From Ketobacter sp. (GTDB lineage: Bacteria > Pseudomonadota > Gammaproteobacteria > Pseudomonadales > Ketobacteraceae): a DNA stretch of 64,000 nt. Made by a program: the position numbers and the translations under genes. How positions within the stretch are numbered: the first letter of the stretch is position 1; every line of letters starts with the position of its first letter. The DNA lies in NCBI RefSeq assembly GCF_003671495.1, contig NZ_RCHN01000046.1, positions 186,001-250,000 on the forward strand, read 5' to 3'. A model generated the notes under the pieces. The model saw only the letters and a program-made list of their open reading frames with translations. It was not told where the DNA came from and did not search any database. Shown piece by piece: positions 42,081 through 51,465 of the stretch.

Positions 42081-43093
42081 GGTGATTCCTTGAAATGAGT
42101 GGCAAGCGTGCGGAAATAGTCTGCACTGTCACGGGACAGCAGGTCGCTGTGGATGCGCTTTCGGGTTTCGCTGACGTCGCCGTAATGATCCAGCCCGATC
42201 AGTTGCAATTGGGTGGCCAGGGCCTGCAGTTTACGCAAGAGTTTCCAGTGGGTGATCGCATCGGGTGCCGAATTGGGAAGCCAGTTGCAGGCGCTTGCCA
42301 CGGCAGCGGGATAGTGAATACGGCGTTTTGCTCTGCGTTCGGGCTGCAGTGTTTCAAACAGGGTGGCGAAGCTCAGCGGCTGCTCGTAACCCACATTCAG
42401 GGGCAGTTGCTCTGGTTGCCCCTGGGCGTACAGTGTCATCGCATGTTGACACAATTCCAGGATTAATCTGGCATAGTCGTCCACGTCAATAATGGAAAAC
42501 TGCTGTTGGCCGCTGCCGATGAAGAGTCCTTTGCGTGCCAGTTTCAACAAGCCGGGCATGACAAAGGCATCGTCTTTTCCCAGGATAAAACGGGGGCGCA
42601 GGCAATAGGCGCTGATGGACTGCTGACCGGCATGGGCCAACACCAGATCTTCTGCCGCCGCTCTGGATCGGGCCAGCGCGGTGGTCGGTGCGGGGGGCTG
42701 CCGGTTGGACACATGCCGTTGCGGATCCTGCCCCAGAACCGAGAGTGAACTGTGGTACAGCACGGCGCGGGTGAACGCATTGCAATGGGCCAGCAGGGCG
42801 CGGGTGCCCGCTACATTGACTTGTTCATAGCCGCTGCCGTCCGCGTCCTGATTCTTGCCGGCAAGGTGCAGCAGAATATGCGGCGTGTTGGGGAACAGAG
42901 CCGGGTCTACCTGCTCCAGGCTGCCGCTGAAGTATTCAATATTACTTCCTTTTACCCAAGCCCGAGCGGTGCGCACCTGTGCCCGTATCTGGAACAGATC
43001 GGGCTGGCGGGATGCTGCCCGCAGCAGGGCGCTTCCGCTATAGCCGTTGGCACCCACCACCACGAGGGTCATTGGTGTATTGCAGTGGTTCAT
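42071..43093 (-). CDS. Extended SDR / NAD-dependent epimerase-dehydratase-like protein with altered active site
   Basis: 340 residues. N-terminal Rossmann motif VVGANGYSGSALL, then VNVAGTRALL, HSSLSVLG and CLRPRFILG typical of extended SDRs (epimerase or 3-beta-HSD-like). At the usual YxxxK position the sequence is LARSRAAAE: Tyr is replaced by Leu and Lys by Arg, so classical redox chemistry is doubtful. Could be a reductase using another residue, or a binding or structural partner. Its ATG shares one base with the ICMT-like stop (TAATG) and its end overlaps the next gene by 10 bp. Confidence 0.82.
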   Translation of the reverse strand: MNHCNTPMTLVVVGANGYSGSALLRAASRQPDLFQIRAQVRTARAWVKGSNIEYFSGSLEQVDPALFPNTPHILLHLAGKNQDADGSGYEQVNVAGTRALLAHCNAFTRAVLYHSSLSVLGQDPQRHVSNRQPPAPTTALARSRAAAEDLVLAHAGQQSISAYCLRPRFILGKDDAFVMPGLLKLARKGLFIGSGQQQFSIIDVDDYARLILELCQHAMTLYAQGQPEQLPLNVGYEQPLSFATLFETLQPERRAKRRIHYPAAVASACNWLPNSAPDAITHWKLLRKLQALATQLQLIGLDHYGDVSETRKRIHSDLLSRDSADYFRTLATHFKESPCH

Positions 43094-43740
43094 TACCAGA
43101 CCCCGGGCAGCAGGCGTTTGTGACTTTCAGCGTAGTGGGGGTAACCAGGCAATTCATAGAGTGCGGTTTCCTCCACCCGGATGCGTTTAACGATCGCAGG
43201 CAACAGCACCAGGCACAGAGCCAGCAGCGCATAGAGATTGAAGAAGATCAGTACAAAACCCAGATGCGCCACCAGCATACCAGTGTAGGCGGGATGACGT
43301 ACCCATTGATAAGGTCCGCTGTCCACTACGCTGTGCGCCTCCACCAGGCGCACCCGATGGGAATAGAAGTTGCCCAGGGTCTCGATGGCGTTGAGACGAA
43401 AGGCAATGCCGCCGGCCAACAACACCAAGCCCAGTATCATGCTGAGGTTGAGTGTCTGCCATTGGGTTTCCAGAATGATGGCACTGAACATCGTCAGGAA
43501 GCGGCCGAACACATACAGCTCGCAGGTGCCACGGTCTTTTTGGGTTTCCCCCTTGCCAGGTTCGGTAATGGACACATTGGCCTCGGCCATCAGCCACAGC
43601 AGGTAACCCAACGCTGCTACCACACCGAGCAACCACATCATGCCATTCCAATATTGTAGTTTGAGGGTGGCAAAGTGGGTAAACAGCACAATGGCGGCCA
43701 GCATGGTGTAGAGGGGAATTCGGTTGCGGATGTTGTTCAT
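43093..43740 (-). CDS. Isoprenylcysteine carboxyl methyltransferase (ICMT)-like protein
   Basis: 215 residues, about five TM helices. The C-terminal half carries the ICMT/PEMT SAM-binding pattern: NFYSHRVRLVEAHSVVDSGPYQWVRHPAYTGMLVAHLGF and RIRVEETALYELPGYPHYAESHKRLLP, with the HPxYTG and EE motifs intact. Family members methylate carboxylates or other groups of membrane lipids. Starts 17 bp after the PKS stop. With a UbiA prenyltransferase two genes further on, methylation of a prenylated or lipidic product is plausible. Confidence 0.88.
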   Translation of the reverse strand: MNNIRNRIPLYTMLAAIVLFTHFATLKLQYWNGMMWLLGVVAALGYLLWLMAEANVSITEPGKGETQKDRGTCELYVFGRFLTMFSAIILETQWQTLNLSMILGLVLLAGGIAFRLNAIETLGNFYSHRVRLVEAHSVVDSGPYQWVRHPAYTGMLVAHLGFVLIFFNLYALLALCLVLLPAIVKRIRVEETALYELPGYPHYAESHKRLLPGVW

Positions 43741-43757
43741 AGATGACGGCCTTCTGG

Positions 43758-46700
43758 TTAACGTGCACGTTGTTGGGAATAGGTTTCCAGGCGGGTGACC
43801 TGGGCGGTGATCTGGCTGCTGACGACGGTGCGCCCGTTCTGCTGCCAGAGTACGGTAATGGTTTGAAACGTATCCTGTTCCACGATGTCGGCCTGAGGTG
43901 TCAACACCATTTGCACATCGGCGTTGAAATCAATGGCATCCTTGAAGAGCAAAGAAATATCGATGAGGTTGACGTGGGTGCCCAGTGCCACACCGTATTG
44001 CTCGTGGGACAGGTACGTGAGGAATTGCCGGGTGGCTTCCAATACATAAATCGGATTGAGGCTGCCGTAGGCCAGGGTGGTGTGGCTCAGGTAATGGCCG
44101 GCTTCCGGCATCTGCGGTCGACACTGCCAGCGGGTATCGGATTGCTCCGGCTCACTGATCAGAACATTGGACTCCATCTGCTTGTGCAGTAGATCATGGC
44201 TGCCCCGCAGAATATCCCGTTGTGCGGGTAACATCAGGGCCGGTTTGCGCTGTCGGTACTGCAACGTCAGGTAAAGCGTACCGATGCGCTGCGCACTTTG
44301 GGTGACAATGCATTCCAGCTCGACGCTGTGGGCATCACCGCCTTTCGTGTCCACTTCAAAGTGCAGGGGAAGATGCTTCTCGGCAAAGCGGTTGAACTGC
44401 AGGGAGCATTGCCCCACCTGGCGTGACAGTAACGGATTCAGGGGATCGCATTCCAGGGTGGAGCGGCAGATCAGTTCCCAGGCCCCCGCCATGATCAGAA
44501 TCCCGGGAATGTGATCCAGCGCGTGATCGAAAAAGTAGGGATGCTCCTCGTCCAGATGCAGCGTGCCACAGGGGTGGTTACGCTCGTTATGTGTGGGTGC
44601 GCCCAGCAACAGGGATTGCGTGAGGAGCGCACGGTCCAGGGTGGACTGCAGAAAACGGTTGCGGGTGCCACTGGTATTGCGCACCAGCTGGCGCAGGAAC
44701 GACGCCAGGGTTTCCACGTTGCCGGATTTGAACAGGCTGAGATGATCACCGGGGATGGTCTTGGAGTGCAGCTTGCGGTTGGTCAACCGGCTCCACTCCG
44801 CAGTCGTGCTGTTGGCAACCAGATTGCCGTGGGTGGGGCCGGTCTGAAAATGCCGCAGTTCGTACCCCAGTTGGCCTGGCTTGGATTTCAGAGCCTGGGC
44901 GTACAGGTCAAACAATTCTGCTTTGTAACGCAGCAAACGCTCGGAGCACATGATGTTCTGGTGAACGCTGAGTTGCTCGATGCAGTATTGCAGTGATTGG
45001 GCGCTGATCCCCGAACCCAGGATGCAGGGCGCGTCGATCACGCTCACGAATTTGATTTCCTCACCGGCCTGGCTCAGTTGGTTTGCCACCAACAGGGCCA
45101 GGGTCGCCCCCAAAGACCAGCCCGCCAGCAGGTAGGGGCCGTGGGGCTGTTGCCTGCGGATGTCGCTGACCAGGTGCTCAACCACACTGCCCAGCGAACG
45201 GGGCTGATGCCCGTCTTTCATCTCCGGCAGCATGACGTAGAGGGGGACGTCCTCGCCGAACGCATTGGCCAGGTCCAGGTATTGCAGGGCACCCTCGTTA
45301 CCCGGGTGGATGAATATCAGTGGCAGCACCCCGGGCAGACCTTGACGCATTACCGCGCAACTGCCTTGCAGGGTGGTACCGGTTTCCAGGGTGGCGGTGT
45401 TGGGCGTCAGCTTAGCCGCCAGGATGGTGATGAAGTCCTCGATGGAGCGCGCCCGATTGATTTCCCCGGCCTTGATGTCCAGATCCAGTTCCTGTTTCAG
45501 TCGCGACAGCGTGGTCAGCACAGCGATGGAATCCACACCCAGTTCTGCCAGTGACCGGCTCAGATCAATGTCCATGGCCTGCCCACCCAGGCTGGATGCC
45601 AGGCTGTCGGCGACCAGGGTGCCGATGATGCTCACGCGCTCATCCATGCTGACCTGGCGCACCCGCTCCGACAGGGTTTGTATCGAACGCAGACGGGAAC
45701 GCATCAGCAGGCCTTCGATGCGCAGTGTGCAGTGACCGTCGTCATCGAAAACGGCCAGGTCCAGCTCCGTGTGTTCCGCATCTTCCGACCAGGAACCCAC
45801 ATGGGTGATCTCTACGCTGCCGATGGCAGGCAGGTGTTCGGTCCAGCTGACACTGCGAGCACTGTAGGGCGTGTATTCCACACCCGGTCGCACTGCGTCG
45901 TTGTGGCGCAGAGATTCGCAGAAGAAACCCACCACCTGATACAACCCCTGTGCCACTTCCGGTTTGATCCAGAGGCGGGCGCTGCTGTTGGCCATCAGCT
46001 CACTGAAATCCACAGCGCAGGAAAGTTGGTTCTCCTGCAACCGGGTAGAGCACACCACGTTTTTGTCATTGGTGCAGTAAACGGTGCGGGCTGATTTGTT
46101 GTCGGCAAAGAAGCTCGACATTTGGCTGGAAGCCGTCCCGGTTTCCGCGGTTGCGGTGGCCTCCTGTCGTGCGACCTGCGAACGGCCCTTGATGCTGGGG
46201 GTAAGGCTGGCAGAGCACAGTAGTACCCACTGGTTGCTGCTTTGACTGTCCTCTTCTTCCGCCGTGTAGAAATGCACCCGCAACTCGTTGTGGGCCCGCG
46301 CTTCCGCAATGGTATGAATGCTGCGCTGATCGCCGCGCTCGAGGTGCATGCGTTTGTGCAGCTCCAGATCCTGCACGGTCAGTTTACTGGTGCCAAAGGC
46401 CTCGTTGCCTACTTCGATGGCCATTTCCAGAAAGTGGCTGAGGTGGAAATGAATGGTCTCGGCTTGCTTGAACGTGCAGGCCCAGTGGGCCGCATCCAGC
46501 CCTGGATAGGCAATAAAGTGCAGCTCTCCATTTTTCAGGTAAGGGGAACGTTGGCGCTTACCCAGCAGCGGATGGAATGCCTGCGCGCTGCTGGCATCGG
46601 TTGTCGCGCCCGCGCCCGGCTGCGTGCCGCCAGCGTTCAACCAGAAATATTTGCGTTGGAACGGATACAGGGGCAGTGTCTGCGTGGTACGGGGATGCGG

Positions 46701-49700
46701 CGTCATCCATTGATCCCAGCAAATATCCAGGCCACTGGTGTAGCATTGGGCGATGCCGTCCAACAGACTGTCGTATTCCGCTGCAACAGGATGTGCGTTA
46801 ATAAGTGGCACTTTTGTAAGAGGCGCTTTTATAAGTGGAACAATGCGCACGCTGTCCCGGTCAAGGCTGCGCTGGGCAATGGCGCTGAGGATGGGTTTGG
46901 GGCCCAACTCAATCAGAATGGCGTTGCCCGGATTACCCGCCGCGGTCCCGGTTGCGGTAGAGGCGATCTGTTGCAGTCCACCATGAAAGTCCACCGTGGC
47001 CGTCACATGGCGGCACCAGTATTCTGCCGTGGTCAGCTCTGCCCCTGCCTGCGCCGCGGTGACATTGGAGATCAGGCGGTAACGGGGGGGATGCATGGGA
47101 ATGGTATGCAGGAAATCCCGGAACGGTGGCAGCATGGGCGCCATCAGTGGGGAGTGAAAACCGTGGGACACCTCCAGCATGCGGGTGTCGATGTCCTGTT
47201 CCCCAAGCAACTCACACAGGCGGTGCAAGCTGTCGACGCAGCCGGACAACACCACCTGGCCGGGGCCGTTGCGGGCGCCGATGGACACCCGCGGGAAAGC
47301 CTGCAGCAGGGGTTGTACATCTTCCGGGTGGGCAAACACGGCCATCATACCGCCGCTCACGTCCAGGGATTGCATCAGTCGTCCCCGTTCACTGGCCAGC
47401 CGGATGCCATCTTCCAGCGAGAACACACCGGCAACAGTTGCCGCCACGATTTCCCCCAGGCTGTGACCGATCAGGTTGTCCGGCTCGATGCCCAGGCTGA
47501 ACAGTACCTGGGCCAAGGCATATTCATAACAGAACAGCACCGGCTGGGCGCAGTCCGTGTGCTGAATCCGCCGGCAACTGTCATCGGCTGACTGCGCCAG
47601 AATAAACCGGCGCAACTCGATGCTGGTGTGTTGCAACAGCAGGTCGTGGCAGTGGTCGATGGTCTGCCTGAAAACCGGGCTGTGGTGGTACAAATCACGT
47701 CCCATGCCGGCGGCTTGGGAACCCTGGCCGGTGAACATCCAGGTGACACTGGGGCGGGCTTGGCTGCGGCGTCGGCGGCTGGAAAAAACATTTTCCTCCA
47801 GGTTGGCCCAGTTCAAATTGCGCAGGCTGGAATGCAGTTGTTCAACGCTGTGGCATTTTACTGCCAGGCGTTCCTCGAAATGGGTACGGCCGGCATTCTG
47901 ATTGGCACACAGTGCTTCAATGGGCTGCATGGTGTGGGGCAGGTGCTGCAGGTAATTTTGAATCTGGGCCTGCAGGGCGGTGCGGTCCCGGGCGGATAAA
48001 CAAAACAGTTGGGCTGCGCGGGCCGCGGGCGCAACAGGCTGCGCCTGTTCAGCACTGACCTGGCCATCACCCTCTGGCAGCGGGGGGGCTTCTTCCAGAA
48101 TCACATGAGCGTTGGTGCCGCCAAAACCGAACGAGCTGACGCCGGCCCGGCGCAGCGTGCCTACCTCCGCAAGCCAGGGCTGGTTCTGTTTGACTACCTG
48201 AATGGCACTGCGCTCCCAGTCAAAACGTCTATTGGGGGTTTGAAAGTGCAGGTTGGCCGGTAACAGTTGCCGCTGCAGGCTCAGCGCGGTCTTGATCACT
48301 CCGGCAATGCCGGCGGCGGATTCCAGATGGCCAATATTGGATTTCACCGAGCCCACCAGGAGGGCGCGACGTTGTTGCTGTTGACCATAGGCCTGTTGCA
48401 ATGCCGTCAGCTCAATGGGGTCTCCCAGGGCAGTACCCGTGCCGTGGCTTTCCACATACTGCACCTCCGCGGCGGTCACACCGGCGTTGCGCAGAGCCCG
48501 TTCAATGGTGTTGACCTGGGCCGGGCCATTGGGCGCAGTAATGCCATTGGAGCGGCCATCCTGGGTAATGGCGGAACCTTTCACCACGGCGATGATGTGG
48601 TCGCCGTCGGCCTGGGCCTGATGCAGGGGTTTGAGAATAAGTACGCCGCAGCCTTCGGATCGAACATAGCCATCAGCCCGGTCGTCAAAGGATTTGCAGC
48701 GGCCGTCGGCGGCCATCATGCCGCTTTTGGAAAAGGTGATGCTTAAGTCCGGGGTGAGGATCAGGTTTACGCCCGCAGCGACGGCCAGGTCACACTCCTG
48801 ATGTTGCAGGCTGCGACAGGCCTGGTGTAATGCCACCAGGGACGAGGAGCAGGCCGTATCCACGGTGACACTGGGTCCGCGCCAGTCGTAAAAAAACGAT
48901 AGGCGGTTGGCAGCGATGGAGGCGGCGTTTCCGGTGCCCACATAGGGCTCGCTGCAGGCGCCCCGTTGACTGCAGTGGCGATCATAATCCACGTTGGACA
49001 GGCCCACGAAAACCCCGACGCTATGCCCGCTGGTCCGGTGGGCGGGAATGCCCGCGTGTTCCAGTGCATGCCAACTGGTTTCCAGCAAAATGCGTTGCTG
49101 TGGGTCCAGCAGGGTGGCTTCCTTTTCCTTGATACCAAAAAAAGCCGCATCGAAATCCCGCACCCGGTGCAGATAACCGCCCCATTTTGTCGTCATCTTG
49201 CCGGGGGCCAGTATATCGGGATCGTAATATTCCTGATTGCTCCAGCGGCAGTCCGGCGTCTCAGTGATGGCATCGCGGCCGGATTCCAGCAGTTGCCAGA
49301 ACGCCTCCGGGGAATCCGCCTGTCCTGGGAAACGGCAGCCAATGCCAATGATGGCAATATCCTGCTGCAGTGGCGCAGCGCCCTGTGCGGTTGCGGCGGC
49401 GGGTTGTTGGCCATCCTGGCCCCTCAGGCTCAAGTACGAGGCCAGTTTATGAATGCTGGGATAGTCGAAAAACAATTGCGGCGCCAGCGTCTGCCCCAGG
49501 GCCTGTTCCAGGATGCCCGCCAGACCCACCAGGGTTTTGGAGTCCAGACCCAGGTCGGAGAAGCTGGTGTGAGGATTGAGGTGTTCGCTCGCCAAACCCA
49601 GTTCCCGGGACAGGGTTTGCAACAGGATCGCCTCATAATGGGGGCATGACAACGTGACGGCGTTGTCAGTTGCGTCGGGGTCGGCGCTGAAAAAATCCCG

Positions 49701-51416
49701 CGGTTGGAAGCGCGCCACTGCCTTCAGTTTTTCATCCTGGAACAACTGGGCCATGGTGGTACGGCGAATTTTACCGCTGGAGGTTTTCAGCAGGCTGCCC
49801 GCCTCGATCAGCACCAATTCCTGCAACGCCAGCTGATGTTGTTCGTTCACATTGCGCAGTGCCGTCCGCGCCAACGCGGCCAGGCGCTCCGGGCTGGCGT
49901 CGTAACGCTCAGACAGTTCCTGCACCGCCACCACAGATTCGTCTTCCAGGCTGAACACGGCGCCGCAACCCACGCGGAACAGTGGGTCCACCCCTTGAAT
50001 GGTTTCCTCGATGTCCTGGGGATACAGATTGCGGCCATCCACAATCATCATTTCTTTGAGGCGCCCGGTGATGTACAGCCTACCGTCGCGCAAAAAACCA
50101 AGATCACCGGTGCGCAGGTAGGGGCCGTCCCCGGCGACTGTGGTGCAGGCCGCAAACGTCGCGGCAGTGGCGTCCGGGTTTTTCCAGTAACCTCGGGCCA
50201 CGCTGTCCCCCTGCACCCAGACTTCCCCCACTTCCTGTTCGGCGCAGGGGGCCATCGACTCCGGGTTGACGATTTTCAGGGTCTGTCCGATTACCTGGCC
50301 GCTGGCCACCAGCGTTTTGCTCGGACCGGTATCGGTTGCCGCCCTGGGCTGGCCGCTGTGCAGACTGGGCGTGTCCACGGCAAACAGGTCCAGAGGTGCG
50401 CGCCGCGGGTGATGGGTGACCATCAACGTGGATTCCGCCAATCCGTACAGTGGCGTGAATGCGGCCGCATCAAAACCGCAGCGGCCAAAGGTGTTGGCGA
50501 AGCGTTCCAGGGTGCTGGCGCGAATGGGCTCGGCCCCGTTATAGGCCAGTTCCCAGCTACTCAGGTCCAGGGTGTCGAGTTGTGCCTCGGTAATGCGTTT
50601 CACGCACAGCTCGTAAGAAAAGTTGGGGCCGCCACTGTGCGTACCGCGAAATTCACTGATGGCCTGCAGCCAGCGGTACGGACTTTTCAGGAAGCTGAGG
50701 GGTGACATCAACACCACTGTCATGCCGTTGAACAGGCAGCCTAACAGATTGCCGATCAGGCCCATGTCATGATATTGCGGCAGCCAGCATACGACGACGC
50801 TGTCCTCATCACAGTGCAGTGCCTCCCGGATCAGGGACTCGTTGTGGTGCAGATTGCCATGGCTCAGCACGACGCCCTTGGGGTGGCCGGTGGAACCGGA
50901 GGTGTACTGCAGAAACGCAATCGCATTTTCATCAGCAATGCACTCCACATACGGGGCGCTGCTCCTGTTCAGGGTGTCCGTGGTGATCAGGTTCAGGTTG
51001 GCCAGCTGCGGGGTCATGGCGATACCCATGCGCGCCATCTGCGCCAGCGGCTCGGTGGTGCACACCGTGTTGGCGTCACAGTTCTCTACGATTTTGACGA
51101 AACGGGGCCAGTCTTTCGGTGAGCTGGGTGGGTATACGGGCACCGCGATCAGGCCGGCCTGTACGCAGCCCAGAAACGCGGTAATGAATTCCAAGCCCGG
51201 CGCATAGGTGAGGATGACCCGGTCACCCGGCACTGCCGTTTGCAGCAGGCAGGCGGCGATATTCTGGGCCTGCTCCTGCAGTTCTTTAAAGGTGATGGCG
51301 CTGCGCTCCTGGTCCGACTCCCCCAGAAAATGAAACGCGGTTTTGCCAGGATTATGGCCGGCCCAGTGCTCCAGCCAATGGCCGATGTTTCGAAAGTGAG
51401 CCAGGTGGGTCAGCAT
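43758..51416 (-). CDS. FAAL-PKS megaenzyme with C-terminal thioesterase and AfsA-like domain
   Basis: 2552 residues. Domain order: fatty acyl-AMP ligase (about 1-590; YTSGSTGHPKG 171-181, AVPVYPP, K549); ACP1 (DLGLDS, S626); ketosynthase (686-1110; C856, H991, H1030); acyltransferase (1225-1520; GHSLGE S1319, HGFHS 1418-1422 suggesting malonyl-CoA); a dehydratase fold (about 1614-1905) lacking both catalytic residues; ACP2 (ELGVDS, S1963); thioesterase (about 2025-2245; GWSLGA S2101, D2128, H2225); AfsA-like double hotdog (about 2285-2545; HPYFFDHALDHIPG 2292-2305 and LNPIYVLEATRQ). No KR, ER or MT. Expected chemistry: load a fatty acid, add one malonyl unit, hold a beta-ketoacyl-ACP, then hydrolyse or transfer it. 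A phosphopantetheinyl transferase must act from elsewhere. First gene of the operon. Confidence 0.93.
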   Translation of the reverse strand: MLTHLAHFRNIGHWLEHWAGHNPGKTAFHFLGESDQERSAITFKELQEQAQNIAACLLQTAVPGDRVILTYAPGLEFITAFLGCVQAGLIAVPVYPPSSPKDWPRFVKIVENCDANTVCTTEPLAQMARMGIAMTPQLANLNLITTDTLNRSSAPYVECIADENAIAFLQYTSGSTGHPKGVVLSHGNLHHNESLIREALHCDEDSVVVCWLPQYHDMGLIGNLLGCLFNGMTVVLMSPLSFLKSPYRWLQAISEFRGTHSGGPNFSYELCVKRITEAQLDTLDLSSWELAYNGAEPIRASTLERFANTFGRCGFDAAAFTPLYGLAESTLMVTHHPRRAPLDLFAVDTPSLHSGQPRAATDTGPSKTLVASGQVIGQTLKIVNPESMAPCAEQEVGEVWVQGDSVARGYWKNPDATAATFAACTTVAGDGPYLRTGDLGFLRDGRLYITGRLKEMMIVDGRNLYPQDIEETIQGVDPLFRVGCGAVFSLEDESVVAVQELSERYDASPERLAALARTALRNVNEQHQLALQELVLIEAGSLLKTSSGKIRRTTMAQLFQDEKLKAVARFQPRDFFSADPDATDNAVTLSCPHYEAILLQTLSRELGLASEHLNPHTSFSDLGLDSKTLVGLAGILEQALGQTLAPQLFFDYPSIHKLASYLSLRGQDGQQPAAATAQGAAPLQQDIAIIGIGCRFPGQADSPEAFWQLLESGRDAITETPDCRWSNQEYYDPDILAPGKMTTKWGGYLHRVRDFDAAFFGIKEKEATLLDPQQRILLETSWHALEHAGIPAHRTSGHSVGVFVGLSNVDYDRHCSQRGACSEPYVGTGNAASIAANRLSFFYDWRGPSVTVDTACSSSLVALHQACRSLQHQECDLAVAAGVNLILTPDLSITFSKSGMMAADGRCKSFDDRADGYVRSEGCGVLILKPLHQAQADGDHIIAVVKGSAITQDGRSNGITAPNGPAQVNTIERALRNAGVTAAEVQYVESHGTGTALGDPIELTALQQAYGQQQQRRALLVGSVKSNIGHLESAAGIAGVIKTALSLQRQLLPANLHFQTPNRRFDWERSAIQVVKQNQPWLAEVGTLRRAGVSSFGFGGTNAHVILEEAPPLPEGDGQVSAEQAQPVAPAARAAQLFCLSARDRTALQAQIQNYLQHLPHTMQPIEALCANQNAGRTHFEERLAVKCHSVEQLHSSLRNLNWANLEENVFSSRRRRSQARPSVTWMFTGQGSQAAGMGRDLYHHSPVFRQTIDHCHDLLLQHTSIELRRFILAQSADDSCRRIQHTDCAQPVLFCYEYALAQVLFSLGIEPDNLIGHSLGEIVAATVAGVFSLEDGIRLASERGRLMQSLDVSGGMMAVFAHPEDVQPLLQAFPRVSIGARNGPGQVVLSGCVDSLHRLCELLGEQDIDTRMLEVSHGFHSPLMAPMLPPFRDFLHTIPMHPPRYRLISNVTAAQAGAELTTAEYWCRHVTATVDFHGGLQQIASTATGTAAGNPGNAILIELGPKPILSAIAQRSLDRDSVRIVPLIKAPLTKVPLINAHPVAAEYDSLLDGIAQCYTSGLDICWDQWMTPHPRTTQTLPLYPFQRKYFWLNAGGTQPGAGATTDASSAQAFHPLLGKRQRSPYLKNGELHFIAYPGLDAAHWACTFKQAETIHFHLSHFLEMAIEVGNEAFGTSKLTVQDLELHKRMHLERGDQRSIHTIAEARAHNELRVHFYTAEEEDSQSSNQWVLLCSASLTPSIKGRSQVARQEATATAETGTASSQMSSFFADNKSARTVYCTNDKNVVCSTRLQENQLSCAVDFSELMANSSARLWIKPEVAQGLYQVVGFFCESLRHNDAVRPGVEYTPYSARSVSWTEHLPAIGSVEITHVGSWSEDAEHTELDLAVFDDDGHCTLRIEGLLMRSRLRSIQTLSERVRQVSMDERVSIIGTLVADSLASSLGGQAMDIDLSRSLAELGVDSIAVLTTLSRLKQELDLDIKAGEINRARSIEDFITILAAKLTPNTATLETGTTLQGSCAVMRQGLPGVLPLIFIHPGNEGALQYLDLANAFGEDVPLYVMLPEMKDGHQPRSLGSVVEHLVSDIRRQQPHGPYLLAGWSLGATLALLVANQLSQAGEEIKFVSVIDAPCILGSGISAQSLQYCIEQLSVHQNIMCSERLLRYKAELFDLYAQALKSKPGQLGYELRHFQTGPTHGNLVANSTTAEWSRLTNRKLHSKTIPGDHLSLFKSGNVETLASFLRQLVRNTSGTRNRFLQSTLDRALLTQSLLLGAPTHNERNHPCGTLHLDEEHPYFFDHALDHIPGILIMAGAWELICRSTLECDPLNPLLSRQVGQCSLQFNRFAEKHLPLHFEVDTKGGDAHSVELECIVTQSAQRIGTLYLTLQYRQRKPALMLPAQRDILRGSHDLLHKQMESNVLISEPEQSDTRWQCRPQMPEAGHYLSHTTLAYGSLNPIYVLEATRQFLTYLSHEQYGVALGTHVNLIDISLLFKDAIDFNADVQMVLTPQADIVEQDTFQTITVLWQQNGRTVVSSQITAQVTRLETYSQQRAR
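46797..46841 (-). repeat. Three-unit 15-bp tandem repeat in the post-AT linker of the PKS
   Basis: Encodes VPLIK-APLTK-VPLIN (residues 1526-1540) between the acyltransferase and the dehydratase-like fold. Confidence 0.75.
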
Positions 51417-51465
51417 GGCAATGGCCCCAGATCATGGTGCGGGTTGCCGGCGCGGGCACGCATCT

